Shown here piece by piece: positions 1 through 6,448 of a stretch of DNA of 12,501 bases. Source of the stretch: JANYJA01 sp038229055 (GTDB lineage Bacteria > Acidobacteriota > Terriglobia > Bryobacterales > Bryobacteraceae); NCBI GenBank assembly GCA_038229055.1, contig JBBROU010000133.1, positions 1-12,501 on the forward strand, written 5' to 3'. The notes below the pieces were generated by a model. The model saw only the letters and a program-made list of their open reading frames with translations, was not told the DNA's origin and searched no databases. Position 1 is the stretch's first letter. Each line of letters starts with the position of its first letter. Position numbers and translations under genes: made by a program.

Positions 1-54
1 AAAAAGCACTCCCACCAAGGCCAAGACGATCTTCAGAGCCATTTCTCGATTCAT
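1..54 (-). CDS. N-terminus of a small membrane or secreted protein (partial, runs off left edge)
   Basis: Reading leftward from an ATG at 54-52, 18 codons stay open to the window edge and give MNREMALKIVLALVGVLF. After a short charged start this is hydrophobic, as expected of a signal peptide or first membrane helix. A second in-frame ATG at 42-40 could also be the start. A good ribosome binding site (GAGGG, 60-64) lies five bases upstream of the first ATG, and a TATACT hexamer at 75-80 could be a -10 box, though no matching -35 is visible. The protein family cannot be named from 18 residues. The gene follows the aldo/keto reductase on the same strand after about 120 bases, so it may have its own promoter. 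Confidence 0.5.
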   Translation of the reverse strand, partial: MNREMALKIVLALVGVLF

Positions 55-59
55 TTATG

Positions 60-64
60 CCCTC
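60..64 (-). promoter_or_regulatory. Ribosome binding site of the partial left-edge gene
   Basis: GAGGG on the minus strand with a five-base spacer (CATAA) to the ATG at 54-52. It supports that ATG over the internal one at 42-40 and supports this partial reading frame being a real gene. Confidence 0.45.
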
Positions 65-175
65 AGTTTAAAAAAGTATAGCTTGGGGTCCACTGCGCCG
101 CGATGCTGGGTTCGCGCTCGGAATCGGCGCCGGCGCGAGCGTCGCGGGTTCAACTGGTCCAACTAATCCCGAGAT

Positions 176-1057
176 CTAGGCGAGGGCCAGATTCAGATTC
201 TCGATAGCTTCGTCGATCTCCGCCGTGTTCTTATAGCCGACCGTCACCGAATCGACGCCGGCGTTCTTGAACGCGAACCGCATGGCCGCTTGGCGGTCTT
301 CACGATTGGTGAAGGCCCCCTCGCCCACGAGTTTCATGCTGATTACGCCCATCCCTTGCTTCCTGGCCTGCTGCACGTGGGAGACAACCTCGCCCACGTT
401 TCCCATGCGCGCGTTGTAGTCCTCGGCGTCCATGGCGGTACCCTTGTGGTTCATGCGGATCATGGCAAGATCGAGCCACTTGTTCGCGGGGACCTGACGC
501 AATGCGGGGAGCCCGTGAACCGACGCGCCATGCCCGACGACAGCCTTTCTCGACTGGGCTTCCAGAATCCCGTCCTGCCACCGCATACTATCGGTTGGCC
601 ACGATGCAACATGCTGCCAATGCAGGAGCATCACGTCGAAATAGTCGGTGTTTGCAAGTTTCAGCAACTCGTTAATTTTGTCTTGCGGATTGACACCCTC
701 GCGCGTGGTCACCTTCGACATCAGCCGGTAACTGTCGCGCGGGATGCCTTTCAGCGCTAGGCCGAGCATCTTGTGCATTTCGCCGTATGACTCCGCGGTT
801 TCGAAGAACCGGATGCCCTTGTCATAGGCATAACGCACCAGATTCGTAAACTGATCCTGTCCGAGTTCGCGCTGCACGCGGCCGCTGAAGCTTCCAGTTC
901 CGAACGCCAGCCGGGTGACTTTGACGCCAGACTTGCCGAGCGTCACCCAATCGGTAGCGCTGCCGCCGGTTGCGCCGAAGGAAATTCGACCGGCTCCAGC
1001 GAGCGCGCCCGCGGCAAGTCCGGTCCGAAGAAAATTACGTCTGGAGCAGTGGGCCAT
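176..1057 (-). CDS. Tat-exported aldo/keto reductase family protein
   Basis: A 293-residue aldo/keto reductase, a (beta/alpha)8-barrel NAD(P)H-dependent oxidoreductase family. The N-terminus has a twin-arginine signal (SRRNFLRTG, residues 5-13) followed by an Ala/Gly-rich hydrophobic stretch to about residue 29, so it is probably exported folded. Barrel motifs follow: VTRLAFGTGSFSG (47-59), FFETAESYG (84-92), MSKV (K115) and LLHW (H146). Tyr91, Lys115 and His146 fit the catalytic tetrad, but the usual Asp of the DTAxxYG motif is Glu86. The substrate is unknown. The ATG at 1057-1055 is favoured by a GGAGG site seven bases upstream and by the signal peptide beginning there. It lies 63 bases downstream of the response regulator on the same strand, so read-through from the two-component genes is possible. 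The 3' noncoding stretch (about 81-175) shows no convincing terminator. Confidence 0.9.
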   Translation of the reverse strand: MAHCSRRNFLRTGLAAGALAGAGRISFGATGGSATDWVTLGKSGVKVTRLAFGTGSFSGRVQRELGQDQFTNLVRYAYDKGIRFFETAESYGEMHKMLGLALKGIPRDSYRLMSKVTTREGVNPQDKINELLKLANTDYFDVMLLHWQHVASWPTDSMRWQDGILEAQSRKAVVGHGASVHGLPALRQVPANKWLDLAMIRMNHKGTAMDAEDYNARMGNVGEVVSHVQQARKQGMGVISMKLVGEGAFTNREDRQAAMRFAFKNAGVDSVTVGYKNTAEIDEAIENLNLALA

Positions 1058-1063
1058 GTGGTG

Positions 1064-1068
1064 CCTCC
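1064..1068 (-). promoter_or_regulatory. Ribosome binding site of the aldo/keto reductase
   Basis: A full GGAGG on the minus strand, six to seven bases before the ATG at 1057-1055, fixes the start of the Tat-signal protein. The rest of the 63-base gap to the upstream regulator gene holds a 5-bp inverted repeat (GTTCG/CGAAC, 1101-1115) without a T-run. Confidence 0.6.
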
Positions 1069-1120
1069 AATTGGTCGAATGTTATCACGACTGATCTTTA
1101 GTTCGGCGGGCGAACAACGA

Positions 1121-2470
1121 TCACGATTCGAGGCCCATTTGCGTGAGCCGGTAGCGGAGTGCATTGCGCGTGAGTCCCAGCAGCCGGGCGGCTTGGCTCT
1201 TGTTACCGTCGGCTTTCTTCAGTGCCTGTTTGATCAACTCTTGCTCGTACTGGTCCAGGCTGAGGCCGTCGGGAATGCCGAAGTCGTTGTTGGCGTGGCG
1301 CGGGCGGGGATTCAGATCCAGGCGGATGTCCTTCGCATCGAGGGCGGTGCCGCTGCACATCACCAGACTTCGCTCGATCACGTTTTCCAGTTCGCGCACG
1401 TTGCCGGGCCAATCGTAGGAGAGCAGCTTGTCGAGTGCTTCCGGGGTGATGGATTGGACTTGGCTGCCGGAATCGGCGGCGAGCTTCTGGACGAAGTGCT
1501 CCGCCAGGGACTTAATGTCGAGCTTGCGCTCGCGCAGGGGCGGAATCTCAATCGGGACAACGTTGAGCCGATAGAACAAGTCTTCGCGGAAGGTCCCCTG
1601 TTCCAGCGCGGCGCGGAGATCCTGGTTGGTGGCGGCGATGACCCGCACGTCGATGTGGCGCGTCTTGTTGCTGCCGAGACGCTCGAACTCACGCTCTTGC
1701 AGCACGCGCAGCAGTTTCACTTGCACGGCCAGCGGAACGTCGCCGATCTCATCGAGAAAGACGGTGCCGGTGTCGGCTTGCTCGAACTTGCCGGGCTTCG
1801 AGGTCATCGCTCCGGTGAAAGCGCCTTTCTCGTAGCCGAAGAGTTCGCTCTCCATTAAATTTTCGGGAAGGGCGGTGCAGTTGATCTTGACCAGGGGCCG
1901 CTCGGCGCGCGGCGAATGGAAGTGAATGGCGCGTGCGATCAGGTCCTTGCCGACGCCGCTCTCGCCGGCGAGCAGAACCGTCGCGCGCGTGGGGGCGACC
2001 CGGAGAATGGTGCCGAAGATTTCCTGCATGGCGGGGCTGCGGCCGACGATGTTGTCGAACTCGTAGCGGCGGCCAAGCTCTTCGCGAAGCTGGCGATTCT
2101 CATCGCGCAGGGAGCGAATCTCGACGGCCTTGTTGACGACTGCCATCAGGTGATCGAGCGAGAACGGCTTGGCGAGGAAGTCGGCTGCACCGGATTTCAT
2201 GGCTTTCACGGCGTCTTCAATGGTCCCGTAGGCGGTCATGAGGATGACGGGCGCGCGCGTGTTCTGTTTCTGGATGAGCGCCAGCATTTCCATGCCGCTC
2301 ATGCCGGGGAGACGCAGGTCGGTGAGGATGAGGTTGGCCCGATCGATGAGGGGGAGCGCTTCTTCGGCGGACCCGGCTTTGTCGACTTCGAAGCCGGCGG
2401 AGAGCAACTGGAGCTCGATGACGCGGCGAAGTTTCTCTTCGTCTTCGACGACCAGGATGCGTTGTGTCAT
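1121..2470 (-). CDS. NtrC-family sigma54-dependent response regulator
   Basis: A complete 449-residue enhancer-binding response regulator. The receiver domain (about 1-120) has the acidic pair Glu9/Asp10, phosphoacceptor Asp51 (LILTDLRLPG), Thr79 and Lys101 (AKPF). The AAA+ domain (about 140-370) carries Walker A GESGVGKD (169-176), the sigma54-contact loop GAFTGA (216-221), intact, and Walker B GTVFLDE (235-241). A Fis-type helix-turn-helix (about 423-442, NKSQAARLLGLTRNALRYRL) ends the protein. Phosphorylated regulators of this type oligomerise and hydrolyse ATP to open promoters bound by sigma54 RNA polymerase. The start ATG overlaps the stop of the upstream kinase (ATGA, 2467-2470) and lacks a clear ribosome binding site, which implies translational coupling. 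The kinase is the obvious partner; the regulon is unknown. Confidence 0.96.
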   Translation of the reverse strand: MTQRILVVEDEEKLRRVIELQLLSAGFEVDKAGSAEEALPLIDRANLILTDLRLPGMSGMEMLALIQKQNTRAPVILMTAYGTIEDAVKAMKSGAADFLAKPFSLDHLMAVVNKAVEIRSLRDENRQLREELGRRYEFDNIVGRSPAMQEIFGTILRVAPTRATVLLAGESGVGKDLIARAIHFHSPRAERPLVKINCTALPENLMESELFGYEKGAFTGAMTSKPGKFEQADTGTVFLDEIGDVPLAVQVKLLRVLQEREFERLGSNKTRHIDVRVIAATNQDLRAALEQGTFREDLFYRLNVVPIEIPPLRERKLDIKSLAEHFVQKLAADSGSQVQSITPEALDKLLSYDWPGNVRELENVIERSLVMCSGTALDAKDIRLDLNPRPRHANNDFGIPDGLSLDQYEQELIKQALKKADGNKSQAARLLGLTRNALRYRLTQMGLES

Positions 2471-3666
2471 GAGAGGGGCAGAAAGACGTGGAAGGTGCTG
2501 CCGTTGCCGGGTTCGCTCTCCACCGATATTTTACCGCCGTGGCCATCGACGATTTTGGAGACGATGGGGAGTCCGAGGCCGACGCCTTCGGGTTTGGTGG
2601 TCACGAAGGGATTGAAGATGGTTTCCATCCGGGCGGGATCGATGCCGGAGCCCTTGTCGATGATGCAGACCTCGAGATTGCGATCGAGCAGGCGGCCTTT
2701 GACCGTGACCGTCGCGCCGGGCTGCGAGGCCTGGATCGCGTTGAGCAGGAGGTTGTAGAAGACGCGCTCCATCAACTCCGCGTCGAGGGGGATTTCGGGG
2801 AGTTGCGAGAGGTCTTTGGAGACGACGGTGACGCGCGCTTTTTCGGCGTCGAGCCTGGTCATTCCGATGGCGCGGTCAATGACGGATGCGATCCCGGTCG
2901 ATGCGAGTTTGGGATGCAGGGGACGGGCGAAATCGAGAAAGCGGGTGACCAGCGAGTTGGTGCGATCGACTTCGGAGGAGATGAAGCCGGCCATTTCGCG
3001 CGTAATCTCGTCGCCGGCGGAGACGTGCTTGGCAAGCATCTCAGCGGAGGCTTTGATGGTCCCCAGGGGATTGCGGAGTTCGTGCGCGAGGCCGGCCGAG
3101 AGCTGTCCCAACGCCGCGAGACGCTCGGTGCGGCGGACGGCGGCTTCCGCTTCTCTCAGGTTCATGTTCGCGGCGGCAAGCTGCTCGGCTTGCACGCGGA
3201 GGGCTTGAGCGAAGGCGTTGACGAGGTTGCCGGCGACGGCGAGGAACAGGAGGCGGTGAATGAGGATGCGGGTCTGATCGGGATCGATGTGGAACTGGTT
3301 CCAATCGACAAAGAGGATGAACGAAAGGTAGGCGGCGCAGGCGAGAAGACTGAACGCGAGTGTGGCCCAGACGTCGAGGTAGCTGGCAGCGGAGACGATG
3401 GGGAGAAGCAGCATGAGGTAGTAACTGCTGGCGAGCCCGCCGGTATAGCCGATGAGCAGATAGGCGAGCGTGAGCTTGAGCATAATCCACATGACCCTGC
3501 CGGGCGTGGATTCCAGGAGCGCGAGCTTGGCTTCGGCAATCTGCAGCGCGGCGAGGCTAGCGATCATGGCGACTTCCCAGAAATCGTGCGTCGGGCTGAC
3601 CGCGGCCATGCCCGCGAAGAGGAGTACGAGGACGATGTCCTGCGGGCTGGGTCGGCGTTGGGGCAC
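2467..3666 (-). CDS. Membrane-bound sensor histidine kinase, NtrB/AtoS-like
   Basis: A 399-residue kinase. The N-terminal 155 residues are hydrophobic, with about five to six membrane segments (roughly 10-24, 31-50, 58-76, 80-96, 98-120, 133-155) and no large periplasmic loop, so it may sense a membrane or intramembrane signal. A short helical linker (156-185) leads to the dimerisation/phosphoacceptor domain with the H-box AHELRNPLG (His195). The catalytic ATPase domain shows the N-box (FYNLLLNAI, 303-311), G1 (DKGSG, 337-341), F-box (IFNPFVTTK) and G2 (GVGLGLPIV, 361-369). It autophosphorylates on His195 and passes the phosphate to the regulator encoded next. The start is a GTG at 3666-3664 with only a weak upstream purine stretch. 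A somewhat later start is possible but would clip the first membrane helix. Confidence 0.95.
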   Translation of the reverse strand: MPQRRPSPQDIVLVLLFAGMAAVSPTHDFWEVAMIASLAALQIAEAKLALLESTPGRVMWIMLKLTLAYLLIGYTGGLASSYYLMLLLPIVSAASYLDVWATLAFSLLACAAYLSFILFVDWNQFHIDPDQTRILIHRLLFLAVAGNLVNAFAQALRVQAEQLAAANMNLREAEAAVRRTERLAALGQLSAGLAHELRNPLGTIKASAEMLAKHVSAGDEITREMAGFISSEVDRTNSLVTRFLDFARPLHPKLASTGIASVIDRAIGMTRLDAEKARVTVVSKDLSQLPEIPLDAELMERVFYNLLLNAIQASQPGATVTVKGRLLDRNLEVCIIDKGSGIDPARMETIFNPFVTTKPEGVGLGLPIVSKIVDGHGGKISVESEPGNGSTFHVFLPLS

Positions 3667-3739
3667 GGTGCTATCTTAGCTGCCCGAAGCGAAAGTAACG
3701 TCGCCGCTCAGCGCCGAGACGGACGCGAATACCACAGTT

Positions 3740-4009
3740 TCATTGAGAAACAACCAACACGCGGCTTGTATCCGCGGCGAAGTTTCCGACGTTGAGCCCG
3801 AGATAGACGAAATACGGTGGAGCTCCGAAATCATGGATTACCGGCACGCGGAAGTTCACCTGCAGGGCGCCGGAGACCAGCATGGGAGCTTCGCCCACAT
3901 ACTGAAGGTCGGCGTCAACGCTGGTCAAGCCGGAGTTGAGATTCACGCGGACTGGCAGCACTGGTTTCCGTACAGGAACCTGCGGGATCTCTACCCGGTG
4001 AACCGGGCG
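3740..4009 (-). pseudogene. C-terminal remnant of a TIGR03437-domain protein
   Basis: The minus-strand frame ending at the TGA at 3742-3740 encodes about 89 residues that look like the TIGR03437 C-terminal domain of Acidobacteria. Its hallmarks are visible: a beta-strand segment, then LQYVGEAPMLVSGALQVNFRVP (given here as LQYVGEAP + MLVSG + ALQVNFRVP) and a hydrophobic strand ending RVLVVSQ. The family pattern is V-x-YAG-x-APG-x-x-xG-x-x-QVNxxVP near the end of large secreted repeat or beta-propeller proteins. The frame is closed by a TAA at 4012-4010, has no ATG and no ribosome binding site, and nothing upstream continues the protein. I therefore read it as a truncated leftover; a short GTG-started ORF (from 3961) is possible but less likely. 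It directly abuts a PIN-domain remnant on the other strand. Confidence 0.6.
3994..4007. repeat. 14-bp near-perfect palindrome at the junction of two gene remnants
   Basis: CCCGGT-GA-ACCGGG: 6-bp arms around a 2-bp centre. It sits two bases from the point where the minus-strand TIGR03437 remnant ends and the plus-strand PIN remnant begins. It could be an operator-like site left from the toxin-antitoxin locus or chance in GC-rich DNA. Confidence 0.3.
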
Positions 4010-4281
4010 TTATCGATGCGAACATCCTCGTGTATGCCGTTAATTCCGACGCCGCGCAACACTTGGGGCAAAGGTTTAAAACTCACTTTCGGCATACGGG
4101 GGAATGGGTTCCCTGCACCGGCGCGACATATACGAGAGAGATTTCCATAACGATTGAGTTCACTAATCCCAAGATTGTGGCGCTCATTAATCAACGCCTC
4201 CAGACAGGTGAATTTAAGGACGCCGAAGACGTCGTGCTCCGGGCACTTCAGACTTCTCAACCGACCCGCGCGGCCCACTGA
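4009..4281 (+). pseudogene. Toxin-antitoxin remnant: PIN-domain start fused to a ParD-like antitoxin
   Basis: One open frame carries two unrelated pieces. Its first 18 codons (4009-4062) read VIDANILVYAVNSDAAQH, the first strand and catalytic Asp of a VapC-type PIN ribonuclease, but no start codon precedes it and the rest of the PIN fold is missing. After about 24 unplaceable residues, codons from 4147 read ITIEFTNPKIVALINQRL, continuing through LQTGEFKDAEDVVLRALQ to the TGA at 4279-4281. This resembles short ParD/CopG-type antitoxins (MTIEFxxP...G.F.DAEDVVLxAL). A purine-rich site (GAGAGAG, 4134-4140) stands six bases before codon 4147, where ATG is expected but ATA is found. No toxin partner follows. 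It looks like leftovers of one or two toxin-antitoxin modules; weak antitoxin expression from ATA or from a GTG at 4030 cannot be excluded. Confidence 0.55.
4134..4140 (+). promoter_or_regulatory. Orphaned ribosome binding site in front of an ATA codon
   Basis: GAGAGAG with a six-base spacer to ATA at 4147-4149, the first codon of the recognisable antitoxin sequence. The spacing is what a functional ATG start would have, which suggests a G-to-A loss of the start codon. Confidence 0.4.
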
Positions 4282-4304
4282 TCCGTGAATTGGTTCCGCA
4301 GTCG

Positions 4305-5419
4305 TTAAACGACTTCTCCGAGATGGATCCGCGCATGGTTGCGTTGCGCCAGTCGATGCTCCGACCATTCCGCTATTCGGTGACCTAAGCGGATGAGGGG
4401 TAACTCGATCCACTTTCGGCTGATTGCGGCGATCAGGAGAATCGCCAAAAGGAGAAACGTCAAAGCCAAGCCCCTGGCCGGCCAAGAGCGGGGAGCGAAT
4501 CCGAATACAAGCTGCTGCCAAAGATACACGCTGTAAGAGATGCGGCCCAGCCACTCGGTCGCCGGGTGCCGCAGCAACCGGCCAGGCCAATCATCGGGGC
4601 GCATTACCGCCGTCGCGATAATGACCGGCAGCAGAGCCGATTGGCATAGTCGCTGCGGTTCTCTCCAAATTGGTGCAAAGGCCGCGACCGCGATGCCGGC
4701 GGCGAGAGCAACAATCAATGCCCACCATGCCCAAGGCGTCAGCATCTCGCGGAACCGGGGCGCGAGGCGCCCATCGCGTAGGGCGATGGCGAGGATACAG
4801 GGAAACATGAACGCGTCCAATCGCAATTGTGTATTTCCCGGCAAGTCCGAACCCGGGAGCGCGTGCGTCGTGTGCAACCGAAGGAAGACGGTTAGCGCAA
4901 TCAGAATCGCGCCGATCAGCAACGCACCTTTCCGCCCGAATCAAACCAGAATTTGGCGGCCAAAACAGGTAGAAGTGCTCTTCAAGCGCAAGTGACCAAG
5001 TGTCCCGTGAACCAAGAAGTTGAAATGACGTAGTTACTGAAAAAGAACGCGGCGGCGGCGAAGTCCTTCCAGCTCGCCCGTAACCATGCCGGCCGCGACC
5101 AAGATTGCGACTACCGCAAGGTAAGTGTAAGCCGCGGGCAAATCCGAAAGATACGCCGGATGTAGAACGATCACAGGGATATCGCGCCGCCTATCTCTTC
5201 TTCGACCAGCAGGCGCGTGCAGATCAGGAATCCGCTGATCGCGAAGAACAGCATAACCCCAAAAGTACCGAGCCGGAACGTGAGGAGATTAATGATGCCG
5301 CCGTTGCGCGTCGATCCCACGGTGGCCGCATGGCTGACGACTACCATACTGATGGCGATCGCTCGCCAGCCAACCAGAGTCGGCAGAAAGTGCTCGCGAG
5401 TCTCGGAATCTCTTGTCAA
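4305..5419 (-). pseudogene. Acyltransferase-3 family (OafA/YrhL-type) membrane protein, multiply disrupted
   Basis: Pieces of one multi-pass O-acyltransferase lie in order on the minus strand in shifting frames. The N-terminal piece (to 5171) has the family opening LPTLVGWRAIAISMVVVSHA and GVMLFFAISGFLICTRLL. An in-frame TGA at 5173-5171 sits where Arg is expected (ISL-stop-SFYIRR; CGA to TGA). Further fragments are LPAAYTYLAVVAILVAAGMV (about 5130-5060), FFFSNYVISTSWFTGHL, then WSLALEEHFYLFW, each needing a frame change. A second in-frame TGA lies at 4943-4941 before FGRKGALLIGAI. From there 4922-4305 is one open frame holding the C-terminal membrane helices and the RISYSVYLWQQLVF motif. The likely ancestral start is a TTG at 5419-5417 overlapping the stop of the dioxygenase gene. 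Intact members acetylate or acylate cell-envelope glycans; this copy cannot. Confidence 0.8.
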
Positions 5420-6369
5420 AAGAGCCGGATCTTGCCCGTGTCGTCCCGCAGCAGACACGTTCCCAGATACTGCTGCTTGGATCGCGCCGCGGCCAGATCA
5501 TGATAAACGAATGCATTCTTCACAAAGAAATGGCAGACGACCGACTTGCGCGACTGCCGCAAATCCCGCCTGTCCGAGCCGCCATGGATCAGATTCGCGT
5601 GCCAGATGAGCACGTCTCCCTTCTTCGCGTGAAAATAATGCGGCTCGAGGCCGTGCCGTTCCACCAATGCGCGAATATACGGTTCGTACTTCGCATGATA
5701 GGGCCCGTAACCTTCACGCTTAAATTCTTCTTCCGTGATCCCGACATCCTTGCTGAATACATAAGGCAGGCGGTGACTTCCCGGGTAGAACACCAGCGGC
5801 CCGCTATCGGGATGGATATCTTCGAAGGCGATCCAAGCCGCCGTTAGATATCCCAGCGGATAAGTGGTCATGTGAATCGAATCCGAATGCAATCCCTGTT
5901 GGGAGCCTTTATGTGCCGCGATCGTCTGCAGAGACTTCGGCTCGCGTTCCATGAGCAGCCGTATGGAGCCGAGCAGCGCTTGATTTTTTAGAATCCGGCA
6001 GAAGTCGCCGACTTTCTTGTGAGGATTCAGGTAGCGGCCGGGCCACGGATCATCGTCACCGATGCGCTCGGGCCGCAGCTGGATCTTACCGTTCTGCACT
6101 GCTCCCTCGTAAGCCTGCCAAACCTCATCTAACGTGCGTTCGTCAAACATCTTCTCGATGATGACGTAGCCGTTCGATACCCAAGACCGGCAAAGCGCAG
6201 CGTCGCTATCGCCGATTGCCTTGTCGACGATGCGGCGCTCGATTTCCTCCAGCGCATTCGGCTGATCGAGCCACGGGTAAGGCCCCGAGTACGGGAAGTT
6301 TTCGGCGCGAAATGATGGCAGACGCCAAGTATCGACCGGCTGATCCGCAAACGAATTTCGACTGGCCAT
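5416..6369 (-). CDS. Phytanoyl-CoA dioxygenase (PhyH) family Fe(II)/2-oxoglutarate oxygenase
   Basis: Numbered from the ATG at 6369-6367 it is 317 residues, typical of the family. The non-haem iron facial triad is visible: HSD (His161, Asp163) in GLHSDSIHMTTYPLGY, and the distal His262 in LIHGGSDRR. One of the arginines just after it (Arg268 or Arg274) should bind 2-oxoglutarate. The segment SGPLVFYPGSHRLPY is the characteristic strand-loop of PhyH proteins. Such enzymes hydroxylate small molecules or lipids; the substrate here is unknown. The frame extends upstream to 6456 but that would run into the start of the divergent S1 gene. The ATG at 6369 has a close GGAG (short spacing), while one at 6405 has GAGG five bases upstream, so the start could be 12 residues longer. 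The downstream acyltransferase, now a pseudogene, once overlapped its stop codon. Confidence 0.88.
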   Translation of the reverse strand: MASRNSFADQPVDTWRLPSFRAENFPYSGPYPWLDQPNALEEIERRIVDKAIGDSDAALCRSWVSNGYVIIEKMFDERTLDEVWQAYEGAVQNGKIQLRPERIGDDDPWPGRYLNPHKKVGDFCRILKNQALLGSIRLLMEREPKSLQTIAAHKGSQQGLHSDSIHMTTYPLGYLTAAWIAFEDIHPDSGPLVFYPGSHRLPYVFSKDVGITEEEFKREGYGPYHAKYEPYIRALVERHGLEPHYFHAKKGDVLIWHANLIHGGSDRRDLRQSRKSVVCHFFVKNAFVYHDLAAARSKQQYLGTCLLRDDTGKIRLF

Positions 6370-6448
6370 AGACTCCAGGCTACACCGGGTTGTCATGCCC
6401 ACCATTCCAACCTCGCCGCACTGTGCCAAAATAGCAAGAGTACTACTC
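6370..6448. promoter_or_regulatory. Divergent intergenic region between the dioxygenase gene and the S1-led operon
   Basis: Only about 80 bases separate the two start codons, so promoters for both directions must lie here or inside the coding ends. A TTGTCA at 6390-6395 could be a plus-strand -35 box, but no good -10 stands at the right distance, so no promoter is claimed in detail. The S1 start has AAGAG (6436-6440) eight bases upstream. Confidence 0.35.

Noticed and set aside
113..141. Possible terminator hairpin after the aldo/keto reductase
   Set aside because: Only about 6 bp of stem (CGCTCG/CGAGCG) with a 15-base loop and no T-run in either direction.
1049..1858. Long plus-strand open frame (269 codons)
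   Set aside because: It lies antisense to the regulator gene, whose domains and motifs are complete; high GC and codon bias keep the opposite strand open.
2488..3795. Plus-strand open frame of 435 codons
   Set aside because: Antisense to the histidine kinase; its composition is Gly/Asp/Glu rich with no recognisable domain.
3743..4150. Plus-strand open frame of 135 codons
   Set aside because: It is the antisense shadow of the TIGR03437 remnant and then an out-of-frame reading of the PIN remnant.
4301..4313. Inverted repeat GTCGTT-A-AACGAC at the acyltransferase 3' end
   Set aside because: A one-base centre cannot form a loop and no T-run follows; not a terminator, at most a chance palindrome.
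3991..4590. Minus-strand open frame of 199 codons
   Set aside because: It crosses the toxin-antitoxin remnant antisense and the acyltransferase tail out of frame, with no coherent protein.
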